A stretch of DNA of 64,000 bases from an uncultured Ignavibacteria bacterium (GTDB lineage Bacteria > Bacteroidota > Ignavibacteria > SZUA-365): assembly GCA_913061095.1 (NCBI GenBank), contig CAJXVM010000009.1:62001-126000 (forward strand). The letters are read 5' to 3'. The translations under genes and the position numbers were made by a program. Below are positions 1-8,385 of this stretch, one piece after another; positions within the stretch are counted from its first letter, which is position 1; each line of letters opens with the position of its first letter. Below the pieces are notes generated by a model, which worked only from the letters and a program-made list of their open reading frames with translations, was not told the DNA's origin and made no database searches.

Positions 1-96
1 ATCACACCCCATACAACACGCTTGAAGCTTCAAATAACTCCCCGGGGAGAGAATATTCTTGGGGGCACGAAGGGCACGAAGTCGCGAAGACACGAA

Positions 97-221
97 GAAT
101 TTGAACAACGAAGTCATCGAAGGAAGCGAAGAAGCATTTTCACAGAAAAGACCCGGCAAACCTGCCGGATCTTTCCTGTGATAGAAATCTTCGTTCCTTC
201 GTCCCTTCGTTGTTCAAATTC
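97..221. repeat. 17-bp inverted repeat in GAAG-rich spacer downstream of cydB
   Basis: GAATTTGAACAACGAAG at 97-113 is the exact reverse complement of 205-221. The arms are 91 nt apart and enclose the hairpin at 141-180. The left flank (about 66-135) is a degenerate run of CACGAAG/CGAAG units. The whole piece can fold into one long stem. It resembles other low-complexity self-complementary spacers in this window. Confidence 0.7.
141..180 (-). terminator. Hairpin terminator after cydAB
   Basis: CACAG (141-145) pairs with CTGTG (176-180), AAAGA with TCTTT, and CCGGCA with TGCCGG around an AACC loop, giving 16 base pairs with two mismatches. On the minus strand a CTTTTC stretch follows the inner stem. 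It lies 43 bases past the cydB stop, so it is the likely end of the cydAB transcript. Confidence 0.6.
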
Positions 222-222
222 A

Positions 223-1239
223 TCAGTAGCTGAATTTTCCGAGGGTCGTTTTGCCGCGGAAGATCCAGTAGATCGCGATGGTGTAGCTGAGTACGAAAGG
301 CATGCCGAGAATGGCGATCCAGCGCATGATGCCGAGCGTTTTCTGCGACGAGGCCGCGTTGTAAATGGTCAGGTTATACGCGGGATCGATGCTCGAGACG
401 ATCATGTTCGGGAACAGAGCGAAGCCGAACAGGAAGGTCAGCGCGGCGATGGTCGCCGTCGAAGAAATGAACGCGTATCCCGGGCGTCCGACGTAAATCG
501 CGCGCGGAATATTCGCGATGGCCAGCACGTTGAGTACGACAACGACCCATGCCCACGGGACGTCGCGGAAATTCGTCACGGCGCTGGGCAGGCTGACGAG
601 TGTGGCCATCGTGGAGAATATGTACAGCACGAGGAAAATCCCGAACGTCGTCCACATCCACCGGTGAATGCGTTTCTGCAGATCACCCTCGGTTTTGAGA
701 TAAAGGTATATCGATCCGTGCATGGCGAAGGTCGCCACCGCGAAGACGCCGATGAGCAGAGGATAGGGACCAAGCAGGTCGAGCACAGTGCCCTGGAAAT
801 TCATGTCGGCACCGATAGGCAGTCCGATCATGACATTGCCGACGGCGACACCGAAGAGGAAGGAGGCCAGCGTGCTGGCGACGGTGAAGGAAACATCCCA
901 GGCTTTTCTCCACCGGGGATTCTCCTGCTTGCTGCGGAATTCCATCGATACGGCGCGGAAGATCAGCGCGAAAAGCAGGAAAATGAAGGGCAAGTAGAAT
1001 CCCGAGAAAGCTGTCGCATAGACATGCGGAAAGGCGGCGAACATCGCTCCACCGAAGGTGACGAGCCAGACCTCGTTGCCGTCCCAGAGGGGACCGATGG
1101 AATTCATCAGGATGCGCCGCTCCTCATCCTTCTTGACGAACAGGTGCAGGATACCAACGCCGAGATCGAAACCGTCGAGCACCGCGTACCCGATCAGCAG
1201 CACTCCCATCAGAACGAACCAGAAAATGTTGAGATCCAT
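223..1239 (-). CDS. cydB: Cytochrome bd ubiquinol oxidase subunit II
   Basis: Second subunit of the membrane quinol oxidase that reduces oxygen to water and supports respiration at low oxygen. The 338-residue product begins MDLNIFWFVLMGVLLIGYAVLDGFDLGVG, written here only as a guide to the fold: the early LDGFDLGVG segment and WDGNEVWLV motif are typical of CydB, and about eight to nine hydrophobic helices follow. The start at 1239 is preferred to an upstream ATG at 1266 because a strong GGAGGAG ribosome site sits just before it and the cydA stop is one base away. It forms a two-gene operon with cydA. No CydX-like small subunit was seen downstream. Confidence 0.95.
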   Translation of the reverse strand: MDLNIFWFVLMGVLLIGYAVLDGFDLGVGILHLFVKKDEERRILMNSIGPLWDGNEVWLVTFGGAMFAAFPHVYATAFSGFYLPFIFLLFALIFRAVSMEFRSKQENPRWRKAWDVSFTVASTLASFLFGVAVGNVMIGLPIGADMNFQGTVLDLLGPYPLLIGVFAVATFAMHGSIYLYLKTEGDLQKRIHRWMWTTFGIFLVLYIFSTMATLVSLPSAVTNFRDVPWAWVVVVLNVLAIANIPRAIYVGRPGYAFISSTATIAALTFLFGFALFPNMIVSSIDPAYNLTIYNAASSQKTLGIMRWIAILGMPFVLSYTIAIYWIFRGKTTLGKFSY

Positions 1240-1240
1240 G

Positions 1241-2737
1241 TTACTTCTCCTCCTTTCCGCGTTCACTATCCGCGGGACTGTCGCTGTTTCCAGGGCCGTT
1301 GCTGCCCGCGTGCTCGTCTCCGCGCGAGCTGGTCAGTGATGGACCACCCGTACCGGTGCGCGTGGAAATCGTCTCGATCATCCCTCCTTCTGCACCGGCT
1401 CCGGCGAGAGCGGATACATCTTCGGGACCTGTCTTGATTTTTTCGTTCATGATATACAGCCAGATGGCAAAGAGAAACAGGTAAATCACCGTGAAGAGAA
1501 TGATGGAAGTGAGCACTTCCCCTGCGGCCACCGATTTCGACAGTGCGTCACTGGTGCGCAGAAGGTCCTGGACGATCCACGGCTGCCGTCCGACCTCGGC
1601 TGCAATCCAGCCTGCCTGGTTGGAGATGTACGGTCCGATGATGGAGAACACGAACACCCAGAGCAGCCAGCGCTTGTCGAACAGCGTGCCGCGCCATCGG
1701 AAGAAGGCGGCCAGCAGCGTGATGAAGATGAAATACATCCCGAGGGATATCATGATGTGGTAGGATTGAAACGGGATCTGCAGCGGGGGACGGTCTTCCG
1801 GCGCATACTGATCGAGTCCGGTCACGGGGGTCGAGAAATCATTGTGAATAAGGAAACTGAGTCCACCCGGGATAGCCAGCCCGAGTCGCACGCGCTCTTC
1901 TTCCGCGTCAGGGATGCCGAACAGGTACATGTCGCCGGGGCCGGTGCGGAAATGTCCTTCGAAGGCCGCCAGCTTCGCCGGCTGCGTGACCGCCACCGTA
2001 TTCGCCTGCACATGTCCGCTCACAAGTGCCGCCAGCGAGGAAATCACGCCGATCACCAGTGCGATGGTGAACGACTGTTTCGCCATTTCCAGGTGGCGGT
2101 TGCGCAGGATGTAATACGCGGTGATGCTCATGACGAAAAATGCGCCGAGGATGAACGATCCGATCAGGGTATGCACGAGGCGATCGACGCTGGAGGGATT
2201 GAACACCATCGCCCAGAAATCGGTGATTTCCGCGCGGGCCATCATCCCTTCACCCACGATATGAAAGCCGGCCGGCGTCTGCTGCCAGGAATTTGCGACG
2301 ACGATCCAGACTGCCGAGAACATTGATCCCAGCGATACCATGACCGTGGAGAAGAAATGCACCCTGGGGGATACGCGGTCCCAGCCGAACACCAGGATGG
2401 CGAGGAAACCGGATTCGAGGAAAAAGGCGAAAATGCCCTCGGCGGCGAGCGGAGAACCGAACACGTCGCCGACATAGCGCGAGTACGTTGCCCAGTTCGT
2501 GCCGAACTCGAATTCCATCACGATACCGGTCGCCACACCCATGGCGAACACCACGGCGAACACTTTCGTCCAGAAGCGCGCCATGGATTCGTACTGCCTG
2601 TTTTTGGTTTTCAGGTACATGCCCTCGGTCACAACCATGATCACACCCAGCCCGATCGAGAGCGGGGGAAAGAGGTAGTGAAACATGATGGTGAGGGCGA
2701 ACTGGAAGCGGGAGAGAAAGAGGACGTCGAGATCCAT
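1241..2737 (-). CDS. cydA: Cytochrome bd ubiquinol oxidase subunit I
   Basis: Haem-bearing, quinol-oxidising subunit of cytochrome bd. The 498-residue product shows the N-terminal [13 protein letters not shown] segment with the haem-ligand His20, a second conserved His in LVHTLIGSF, and the [12 protein letters not shown] motif. The last roughly 65 residues are a Gly/Ser/Glu-rich hydrophilic tail beyond the final helix, longer than usual for the family and probably disordered. It is first in the cydAB operon and is divergent from an arsR gene. A promoter and a dyad lie in the shared 212-bp spacer. Confidence 0.95.
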   Translation of the reverse strand: MDLDVLFLSRFQFALTIMFHYLFPPLSIGLGVIMVVTEGMYLKTKNRQYESMARFWTKVFAVVFAMGVATGIVMEFEFGTNWATYSRYVGDVFGSPLAAEGIFAFFLESGFLAILVFGWDRVSPRVHFFSTVMVSLGSMFSAVWIVVANSWQQTPAGFHIVGEGMMARAEITDFWAMVFNPSSVDRLVHTLIGSFILGAFFVMSITAYYILRNRHLEMAKQSFTIALVIGVISSLAALVSGHVQANTVAVTQPAKLAAFEGHFRTGPGDMYLFGIPDAEEERVRLGLAIPGGLSFLIHNDFSTPVTGLDQYAPEDRPPLQIPFQSYHIMISLGMYFIFITLLAAFFRWRGTLFDKRWLLWVFVFSIIGPYISNQAGWIAAEVGRQPWIVQDLLRTSDALSKSVAAGEVLTSIILFTVIYLFLFAIWLYIMNEKIKTGPEDVSALAGAGAEGGMIETISTRTGTGGPSLTSSRGDEHAGSNGPGNSDSPADSERGKEEK

Positions 2738-2768
2738 CAGAGGGTCCTTTCGGATAGGTGCTTCAATG

Positions 2769-2822
2769 GTCGCATATTGCGACGTGCTCCTCCAATGTAC
2801 GAACTATCCCTACATCAGTCGA
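2769..2822 (-). promoter_or_regulatory. Candidate cydAB promoter with dyad near the start site
   Basis: On the minus strand TCGACT (2817-2822) is followed after 17 bases by TACATT (2794-2799), matching the promoter form seen elsewhere in this window. Just downstream of the expected start site lies a perfect 6-3-6 palindrome, GTCGCATATTGCGAC, at 2769-2783. This could be an operator or an mRNA hairpin. The regulator is unknown. Confidence 0.45.
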
Positions 2823-2907
2823 GCATACGGAATGCGGGATTCGGCGCGCTGAACAGCGGATTTCCCGAACATCTTTTGCAGGAAACGGACGATATGCGTT
2901 AAAACAC

Positions 2908-2946
2908 TTGACGCCGCGGCTTGTATTTCGTATTTTTACGAAATAC
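2908..2946 (+). promoter_or_regulatory. arsR1 promoter and perfect 10-4-10 operator
   Basis: TTGACG (2908-2913) and TATTTT (2931-2936) are spaced by 17 bases. A perfect inverted repeat covers the -10: GTATTTCGTA at 2923-2932, a TTTT spacer, then its exact complement TACGAAATAC at 2937-2946. It ends four bases before the arsR1 ATG, so the transcript would be nearly leaderless. This is the classic geometry of ArsR autorepression. Confidence 0.75.
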
Positions 2947-2949
2947 GAT

Positions 2950-3246
2950 ATGAAAGAGACAATCATCACCGGACAGCAGATCAAACTTGCGCGATACGCG
3001 AAAGCCCTCGGGCATCCGGTGCGCGTATTCATCGTGGAGCTGCTTTCGAAGCAGAGCTGCTGCTACAGCGGTGATCTCGCCGAGGAACTCCCCATCGCGC
3101 GTTCCACGCTTTCACAGCATTTGAAGGAATTGAAAGAAGCGGGACTGATCCAGGGGGAGATCCATCCGCCGAAAATCAAATACTGCATCAACCGGGAGAA
3201 CTGGGAGGAGGCGCGGATGATGCTGCGTGAGCTGTTTACCATGTAA
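2950..3246 (+). CDS. arsR: ArsR/SmtB-family transcriptional repressor (arsEFG operon)
   Basis: A 98-residue winged-helix repressor. The recognition-helix region reads LPIARSTLSQHLKELKEAGLI, as in ArsR proteins. Immediately before it is a SKQSCCYSGDL segment, whose Cys-Cys pair could bind trivalent arsenic, although it is not the classical ELCVCDL box. An upstream in-frame ATG at 2758 would add 64 residues of non-homologous sequence across the operator, so the start at 2950 is chosen. It is the first gene of the plus-strand arsenic operon, 30 bases before arsE. Confidence 0.88.
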   Translation: MKETIITGQQIKLARYAKALGHPVRVFIVELLSKQSCCYSGDLAEELPIARSTLSQHLKELKEAGLIQGEIHPPKIKYCINRENWEEARMMLRELFTM

Positions 3247-3276
3247 TCCCCATTTTTTTTCGGAGTAAAAGGATAA

Positions 3277-3525
3277 ATGGATATTAAGATTCTGGGTGCC
3301 GGTTGCGCCAAGTGTCATTCCCTCGAACAGGCCGCACGGAATGTCGTGCAGAGGGAGGGAATCGATGCGACGGTCAGCAAGGTGGAGGACATCACCGATA
3401 TCATCGCTTACGGCGTGATGGTCACGCCCGCGCTCGTGATCAACGAACGAGTGGTTGTGAAAGGTCGTGTGCCGTCCGAAAACGAATTGTCCCAACTGTT
3501 GAAAAATCCGGAGAATGCTTCATGA
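3277..3525 (+). CDS. arsE: Thioredoxin-like small redox protein, ArsE type
   Basis: An 82-residue thioredoxin-fold protein with an active-site GAGCAKCHSLE motif (CxxC) near the N-terminus and the cis-Pro segment MVTPALVIN, matching the 'small redox-active disulfide protein' family. In the arsEFG operons described for Shewanella, ArsE works with ArsF in reducing nitro-substituted aromatic arsenicals before efflux by ArsG. The assignment rests on both the fold and the E-F-G gene order here. A good ribosome site (GGAG/AAGGAT) precedes the ATG. Its stop overlaps the arsF start as ATGA. Confidence 0.8.
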   Translation: MDIKILGAGCAKCHSLEQAARNVVQREGIDATVSKVEDITDIIAYGVMVTPALVINERVVVKGRVPSENELSQLLKNPENAS

Positions 3526-3944
3526 CACTGCGCATCACTTCCATTGCGTTCCTGCTTCTGTGCATGCTCCTGCCGGAACTGACGGCTTCCCCGAAGAAGG
3601 CAGATGCCGAAAATGCGTCCGTGAAAGACGGCGCCACAGTCACGGTGTACTATTTTCATGGAAGCAGGCGATGCCGCACCTGCCTCAGTATCGAACGCAT
3701 CGCACGCAACATCGTCAAAGAGCGTTACGGCGACAACAGGAACATCGAGTTCAAGTCGATCAACATTGAGAAAGAGAAGAACAAATCTCTGGCGAAAAAG
3801 TACGAGGTCGCCGGGTCGGCACTGCTCGTCTGCTGCGGGAAAGAGAAAGTGGACCTGACCGCGAAGGCCTTCCAGTACGCCCGCTCCAGTCCGGAAAAAC
3901 TCCAGGATGCGCTGATCGCAGCCGTCGACAAGTTCGTCAAGTGA
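3522..3944 (+). CDS. arsF: ArsF-type nitroreductase subunit, exported thioredoxin-like
   Basis: A 140-residue protein with an N-terminal signal or anchor (TSIAFLLLCMLLPELTAS), then a thioredoxin-like domain with a YYFHGSRRCRTCLSIE motif (CRTC as CxxC) and a second Cys pair in ALLVCCGKEK. This matches the ArsF family, described as a subunit needed for nitrophenyl-arsenical reduction. The start at 3522 overlaps the arsE stop by four bases, so the two are probably translationally coupled. The signal suggests that it acts on the periplasmic side. Confidence 0.8.
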   Translation: MTLRITSIAFLLLCMLLPELTASPKKADAENASVKDGATVTVYYFHGSRRCRTCLSIERIARNIVKERYGDNRNIEFKSINIEKEKNKSLAKKYEVAGSALLVCCGKEKVDLTAKAFQYARSSPEKLQDALIAAVDKFVK

Positions 3945-3948
3945 GCTG

Positions 3949-4659
3949 ATGGATATTCTGCAGCAGTTGCTGGATTCCACGGAGGTGCCGCTACTGTCCG
4001 CGTTCATCCTGGGATTGATGACCGCCATCAGTCCCTGCCCGCTGGCCACGAATCTCACGGCGATCGGTTACATCGGACGGGATATCCGCAACCGCAGGCA
4101 GGTGTTTTTCAAGGGACTGATCTACACCGGCGGGAGAGCGATTTCCTATACCGCCCTCGGTATGGTGATCTTCTTCGGTGCCAGCACCTTTGATGTTTCC
4201 TCGATATTCCAGGGCTGGGGAGAGAAACTGATCGGTCCCCTGATGATTGTGATCGGGCTCTTCATGCTCGATCTGCTTCGCCTTCCGCGCATCTCCGAGG
4301 GCGGGATGTCCGCGAAACTGGGAGAACGCATCTCCGGCGGCACGATGGGCGCCCTGCTGCTCGGCATGCTGTTCGCGCTGGCCTTCTGTCCATACAGCGG
4401 AGTACTCTACTTCGTCATGCTCATCCCGATGACTGTCGCGAGCGCCGACGGGCTGTATCTCCCGGCCGTGTTTGCAGTCGCAACGGGACTCCCCGTCATC
4501 ATCGCGGCATGGCTGCTCGCATTCACGGTCGGTGGCATCGGAAGCTTCTATAATCGTCTTCGCTCCTTCGAACGCGGATTCCGGCGTGTCGTCGGAGCGC
4601 TGTTCATTCTCTCCGGAATCTATCTGATCTGGCAGGTGTACTTCCCCGAGGCGCTCTGA
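3949..4659 (+). CDS. arsG: ArsG-type aromatic arsenical efflux permease
   Basis: A 236-residue, roughly six-helix membrane protein of the CcdA/DsbD-like superfamily. Two conserved Cys-containing segments, AISPCPLATN in helix 1 and AFCPYSGVLYF in helix 4, are as expected for the ArsG branch, which exports trivalent aminobenzyl-type arsenicals. A plain CcdA-like cytochrome c biogenesis protein is the alternative, but the position directly after arsE and arsF and before an ArsP-type permease argues for arsenical export. It starts four bases after arsF. Confidence 0.8.
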   Translation: MDILQQLLDSTEVPLLSAFILGLMTAISPCPLATNLTAIGYIGRDIRNRRQVFFKGLIYTGGRAISYTALGMVIFFGASTFDVSSIFQGWGEKLIGPLMIVIGLFMLDLLRLPRISEGGMSAKLGERISGGTMGALLLGMLFALAFCPYSGVLYFVMLIPMTVASADGLYLPAVFAVATGLPVIIAAWLLAFTVGGIGSFYNRLRSFERGFRRVVGALFILSGIYLIWQVYFPEAL

Positions 4660-5951
4660 TGGAAACGAGAAAAGAACTGAACATCTTTCTGTGGATGGCG
4701 CTGTTTTTCGTGGCGGTGTGGTTCATGCCGGTTGGTTCGCAGCGCTTCGACAGTGCCGTACTCGAATCGCTGGAACTGCTGCGCTGGTATGCACGTGAAC
4801 ATGTGCTGCTGTGTCTCGTTCCCGCGTTCTTCATTGCGGGTGTGATCGCGGTGTTTGTCAGTCAGGCCGCGGTCATCAAGTACTTCGGTGCGAATGCGGT
4901 GAAATGGAAATCCTACCTCATCGCATCCGTTTCCGGCAGCATCCTCGCCGTGTGTTCCTGCACAATCCTGCCGCTGTTTTCCAGCATTCACAAGCGCGGA
5001 GCGGGACTGGGTCCGGCCGTGACATTCCTCTATTCGGGCCCTGCAATCAACATCCTCGCCATCATTCTCACCGCGAGAATCCTCGGGATTGAGATCGGGC
5101 TGGCGCGGGTGGTCGGGGCGGTTGTATTCAGCATTGTCATTGGACTGCTGATGGCACTGATATTCAGGAAGGAAGAGGCAGAGCGCACGGCCGCGATGGT
5201 CGTGCCAGACATCCCGCAGGAGCGGCCGTTCTGGCAGACCGGTCTCCATTTTTTCGCTCTCGTCGGGGTGCTCGTGTTCGCGAACTGGGGGGAGCCCGGT
5301 GGCGACGGGGGACTGTTCGCGCGCATTTATGAATGGAAGTGGTGGCTGACCGGACTGTTTGCGCTGCTCACCGCGTATTCACTCATCCGTGTGCTCGGCA
5401 TGCGGAAACTGCATGTTCTTTCCGCCACGGCGGTCGTGGCCGCCCTGGCAGTAGCATTCCCGGAGCAGCCGCTCTATGCCTTTGTGGCAGGCACCGCGGC
5501 CCTCGTCATCCTGACCGCACGGAAAGCGGGGGAATCGCGTGACTGGCTCTATTCGAGCTGGGATTTTTCAAAACAGATTCTGCCGCTGCTCGCGGCAGGC
5601 GTGCTTGTCGCCGGGATTCTCCTCGGGACACCCGACGGCGAGGGACTCATTCCCGGGGAATGGGTCGCTGCACTTGTCGGGGGCAATTCGCTCGCCTCAA
5701 ACCTTTTCGCTTCCGTCTTCGGGGCCTTCATGTATTTCGCCACGCTGACCGAGGTCCCGATCGTGCAGGCGCTCCTCGCCAGCGGCATGGGGAAAGGCCC
5801 TGCGCTGGCGCTGCTGCTCGCCGGTCCGGCGCTTTCCCTGCCGAACATGCTCGTCATCCGAAGCGTCATGGGAACGAAGCGGACACTCGTTTTTGTCGCC
5901 CTCGTCGTGGTGATGGCGACGATTTCAGGGATGGTGTACGGGATGATGTGA
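4659..5951 (+). CDS. arsP: ArsP/DUF318-family permease
   Basis: A 430-residue polytopic membrane protein. The signature region is IASVSGSILAVCSCTILPLF followed by a GAGLGPAVTFLYSGPAINI segment, typical of the permease family that includes ArsP, which exports trivalent organoarsenicals. The C-terminal half repeats the pattern (GPALALLLAGPALSLPNML). The related SO_0444-type Cu/Zn permeases share this motif, so the substrate is inferred from the operon. The start codon overlaps the arsG stop by one base. It is the last gene of the operon. Confidence 0.75.
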   Translation: METRKELNIFLWMALFFVAVWFMPVGSQRFDSAVLESLELLRWYAREHVLLCLVPAFFIAGVIAVFVSQAAVIKYFGANAVKWKSYLIASVSGSILAVCSCTILPLFSSIHKRGAGLGPAVTFLYSGPAINILAIILTARILGIEIGLARVVGAVVFSIVIGLLMALIFRKEEAERTAAMVVPDIPQERPFWQTGLHFFALVGVLVFANWGEPGGDGGLFARIYEWKWWLTGLFALLTAYSLIRVLGMRKLHVLSATAVVAALAVAFPEQPLYAFVAGTAALVILTARKAGESRDWLYSSWDFSKQILPLLAAGVLVAGILLGTPDGEGLIPGEWVAALVGGNSLASNLFASVFGAFMYFATLTEVPIVQALLASGMGKGPALALLLAGPALSLPNMLVIRSVMGTKRTLVFVALVVVMATISGMVYGMM

Positions 5952-5972
5952 GTCGTCGATGAAGATGAAGCA

Positions 5973-5993
5973 GGACGACCCGTTGGGTCGTCC
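5973..5993. repeat. Perfect 9-3-9 hairpin between convergent arsenic operons
   Basis: GGACGACCC, loop GTT, GGGTCGTCC, then CTAC. The element lies in the 119-bp gap between two converging operons and lacks a U-run. The hairpin at 32539-32559 has the same arm length, the same GTT loop and the same trailing CTAC, so the two look like members of one dispersed family that may act as a bidirectional terminator or RNA stabiliser. Confidence 0.7.
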
Positions 5994-6070
5994 CTACTAT
6001 CCAGCGATAATGACCGCATGAGTGGATAGGAAGGTGTCGGTGGTTCGTATCAAGCCATCGTTCCATCTTG

Positions 6071-6712
6071 TCATCTTGTCATCTCCGCCGCACGGCGGAT
6101 CATGTACAGCATCTCCGTGCCGATCTGACGGCAGCGCCCGGCATAAGTTTCGGTTTCCTGAACAGTGTCGTCGGATTCCTTGGGATCGCGGTACGGCACT
6201 GCAAATCGGGCGGCGGCGCCAAGCACGACAGGGCAGGCTTCGTCGGCATCGCTGCAGGTCATGACCGCGGCGAAATCTTTCTGCGGATTGAAGTCGTCTC
6301 CGTACGTCTTTGAAAATGCGCTGACGGAATTTGCGTCTTCGGCAAAGGCGACGTGATACAGAGGATTATTCCCCTCGCGCTCAACAGTGATGTGGAATCC
6401 GCAGCCGCGCATCGCCTCGACCGCTCGCGGATTGAACTCCGTGGCCTCGGTGCCGCCGGAGAACGTGCGCAGGTAGTCAAGACCGTGCATCCACGCGAGG
6501 GACTGCGTCCAGATCTGCGCCATGTGGCTGCGACGGGAATTGTGTGTGCAGATGAAAATCAGGTCCGCCGGTTTGCCGGCTGCCTCCTGCGCGGCAATCC
6601 AGGACGCGATTCCCTCCAGCGTTTGCCTGCGCTCAACCGGGATCGCGGAAAAACCCTCTTGAAGATTGGAGACAGAGGATTGCAGTTTCGTAAGCAGCGC
6701 GCGGTGAGACAT
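6071..6712 (-). CDS. arsC: Arsenate reductase, low-molecular-weight phosphatase type
   Basis: A 213-residue protein with the phosphatase loop LIFICTHNSRRSHMAQIW. Cys55 and Arg61 form the C-x5-R signature, although the usual CxGNSCRS form is changed to CTHNSRRS. A late YRDPKESDD segment supplies the catalytic Asp-Pro. A TCSDADEACP segment has two further Cys that could relay the disulfide. About 50 residues precede the loop, an N-terminal extension relative to the basic fold. It lies 14 bases after acr3 in an arsR-acr3-arsC operon, which supports arsenate reduction over protein-tyrosine phosphatase activity. Confidence 0.82.
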   Translation of the reverse strand: MSHRALLTKLQSSVSNLQEGFSAIPVERRQTLEGIASWIAAQEAAGKPADLIFICTHNSRRSHMAQIWTQSLAWMHGLDYLRTFSGGTEATEFNPRAVEAMRGCGFHITVEREGNNPLYHVAFAEDANSVSAFSKTYGDDFNPQKDFAAVMTCSDADEACPVVLGAAARFAVPYRDPKESDDTVQETETYAGRCRQIGTEMLYMIRRAAEMTR

Positions 6713-6726
6713 GATCTTCTCCTGTT

Positions 6727-7806
6727 TCAGGTTGAGACTCGCGAGGATGCAGGTGAAAAATACCGGTCACGCAGCCGCAGGGCCACGGTGACAAGCGCGA
6801 GCAGCACCGGCACCTCGACCAGCGGACCGATGACCGCAGCAAATGCCACACCGGAATTGATCCCGAACACGGCGACCGCCACGGCGATGGCCAGCTCGAA
6901 ATTGTTGCTCGCCGCGGTGAATGACAGCGTCGTGGTCCTGGAATAATCCGCACCCATTTTCTTTCCCATGAAAAAGGATATCAGAAACATCACGACGAAA
7001 TAGATCACGAGGGGGACGGCAATGCGCAGGACGTCGAGCGGCAGCTGCACGATCAATTCCCCCTTGAGGGAGAACATCACGAAAATGGTGAACAGCAGGG
7101 CGATCAGCGTCAACGGCGAAATGCGAGGGATGAACTGCTCGTGGTACCACTGTTTCCCTTTCGCCTTCACGAGAATGAGCCGCGTCAGCGCCCCGGCGAT
7201 GAAGGGGATGCCGAGATAGATGAACACCGATTCGGCGATCGCGCCCATCGTGACATCCACTACCGCACCCTCGAGCCCGAGCCATTCGGGCAGCACGGTG
7301 ATGAACACCCACGCGTACACCGAATAGAACAGCACCTGGAAGATGGAATTGAACGCCACCAGCCCGGCCGCGTATTCACTGTCACCGCAGGCCAGGTCAT
7401 TCCAGACGATCACCATCGCGATACAGCGAGCCAGTCCAATCAGGATCAGTCCGGTCATGTATTCCGGATGCCCGGGGAGGAACAGCACCGCGAGCACGAA
7501 CATGAGTATCGGACCGATTACCCAGTTCTGCACCAGCGATAGTCCGAGGATGCGTACATTGCGGAAGACGTCCCCGAGCTCCTCGTAGCGCACTTTCGCC
7601 AGGGGCGGATACATCATCAGTATCAGGCCGATGGCGATGGGAATGTTCGTCGTGCCGGATTGAAAGCTGTTCCAGAATCCCGCGATGCCGGGGGAGTAAT
7701 GTCCCAGTGTAACGCCGACGCCCATGGCGAGGAATATCCATAGCGTCAGGTAGCGGTCGAGAAAGGAAAGCCGGCGTGTCAGCGCGCCCGGACGATCGGT
7801 GTTCAT
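6727..7806 (-). CDS. acr3: ACR3-family arsenite efflux transporter
   Basis: A 359-residue, ten-helix transporter of the bile/arsenite/riboflavin superfamily. Diagnostic segments are [18 protein letters not shown] and the [19 protein letters not shown] stretch, whose first Cys corresponds to the conserved arsenite-binding Cys of ACR3. It expels As(III) from the cytoplasm, the product of the neighbouring arsenate reductase. Its start overlaps the arsR stop (ATGA), so the three minus-strand genes form one unit. Confidence 0.93.
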   Translation of the reverse strand: MNTDRPGALTRRLSFLDRYLTLWIFLAMGVGVTLGHYSPGIAGFWNSFQSGTTNIPIAIGLILMMYPPLAKVRYEELGDVFRNVRILGLSLVQNWVIGPILMFVLAVLFLPGHPEYMTGLILIGLARCIAMVIVWNDLACGDSEYAAGLVAFNSIFQVLFYSVYAWVFITVLPEWLGLEGAVVDVTMGAIAESVFIYLGIPFIAGALTRLILVKAKGKQWYHEQFIPRISPLTLIALLFTIFVMFSLKGELIVQLPLDVLRIAVPLVIYFVVMFLISFFMGKKMGADYSRTTTLSFTAASNNFELAIAVAVAVFGINSGVAFAAVIGPLVEVPVLLALVTVALRLRDRYFSPASSRVST

Positions 7807-8162
7807 GCATCCTCCATGTTCGTTTCGCAGGCAAGAGCGCTTGCGTCCTCGAGCGCCGACGCGTCGCGGGCGAACAGCGTGCTGGCGGGCAGCGCCTGCA
7901 TGAGAGATGAAAACAGGTCGGTTTTGAGACGGACGTCACGTTGCAGCCGGTAATGTATCCAGCGTCCCTCGCGGCGCGCGGAAACGAGTCCGGCATGCCG
8001 CAGAATGGACAGATGCCGCGAGACGCGCGTCTGCGGAATTTCCAGGACACGCTCGATATCACAGACGCAGAGTTCTGTGCGCTGCAGCAGGAGGTTGACG
8101 ATGCGCAGGCGGTTGATATCCGCCAGTCCCTGCATCAGGACGGCGATCTCCTCGGCCTGCAT
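7803..8162 (-). CDS. arsR: ArsR-family repressor with classical Cys box
   Basis: A winged-helix repressor with the canonical metal-binding ELCVCDIE box in the DNA-binding region, followed by [21 protein letters not shown]. The start at 8162 (119 residues) is chosen because ACAGGAAAGCACA gives it a ribosome site. An ATG at 8213 would add 17 residues that include a duplicated NNDIAT and has no clear ribosome site. A Cys-containing C-terminal tail ([11 protein letters not shown]) is also present. It heads the acr3-arsC operon, and its own promoter carries a dyad over the -10. Confidence 0.88.
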   Translation of the reverse strand: MQAEEIAVLMQGLADINRLRIVNLLLQRTELCVCDIERVLEIPQTRVSRHLSILRHAGLVSARREGRWIHYRLQRDVRLKTDLFSSLMQALPASTLFARDASALEDASALACETNMEDA

Positions 8163-8175
8163 TGTGCTTTCCTGT

Positions 8176-8211
8176 GTCGCGATGTCGTTGTTCGTCGCGA
8201 TGTCGTTGTTC
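8176..8211. repeat. 18-bp perfect tandem duplication in arsR2 leader
   Basis: GTCGCGATGTCGTTGTTC occurs twice back to back (8176-8193, 8194-8211). The second copy ends on the last base before an alternative arsR start codon. If the downstream start is right, this is 5'-UTR sequence. If the upstream start is used, it encodes a doubled Asn-Asn-Asp-Ile-Ala-Thr. Confidence 0.85.
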
Positions 8212-8241
8212 ATGGTGGCTGAAATCCGTGGATGGATTACA

Positions 8242-8286
8242 TATATTTGTTTATGCGAATATAAGCATGTCGCTGGCCGCGGTCAA
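8242..8286 (-). promoter_or_regulatory. arsR2-acr3-arsC promoter and operator
   Basis: On the minus strand TTGACC (8281-8286) is followed after exactly 17 bases by TATATT (8258-8263). An 8-6-8 inverted repeat with one mismatch, TATATTTG (8242-8249) against CGAATATA (8256-8263), covers the -10 and the expected start site. This fits repression by the ArsR it drives. Confidence 0.75.
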
Positions 8287-8385
8287 GCATGGATCCCGTA
8301 CGCGCTTGAAAAAGGATCAAAATATTCTCAATATGCGAGTGCGCCGCGGCGTGTCGCCTGTTCCAGCAATCCCGAGGTTCCTCCC

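Noticed and set aside
22-1437. A 471-codon plus-strand frame opposite cydB
   Set aside because: Charged, low-information translation opposite a clear CydB. Codon mirror effect of high GC.
3949-4659. arsG read as ccdA (cytochrome c biogenesis)
   Set aside because: Fold is similar, but position after arsE/arsF and before an ArsP-type permease favours ArsG. It is not excluded by sequence alone.
8005-8385. N-terminal extension of the propeller lipoprotein
   Set aside because: It is antisense to arsR and crosses the arsR promoter. The lipoprotein signal starts at the GTG at 8386.
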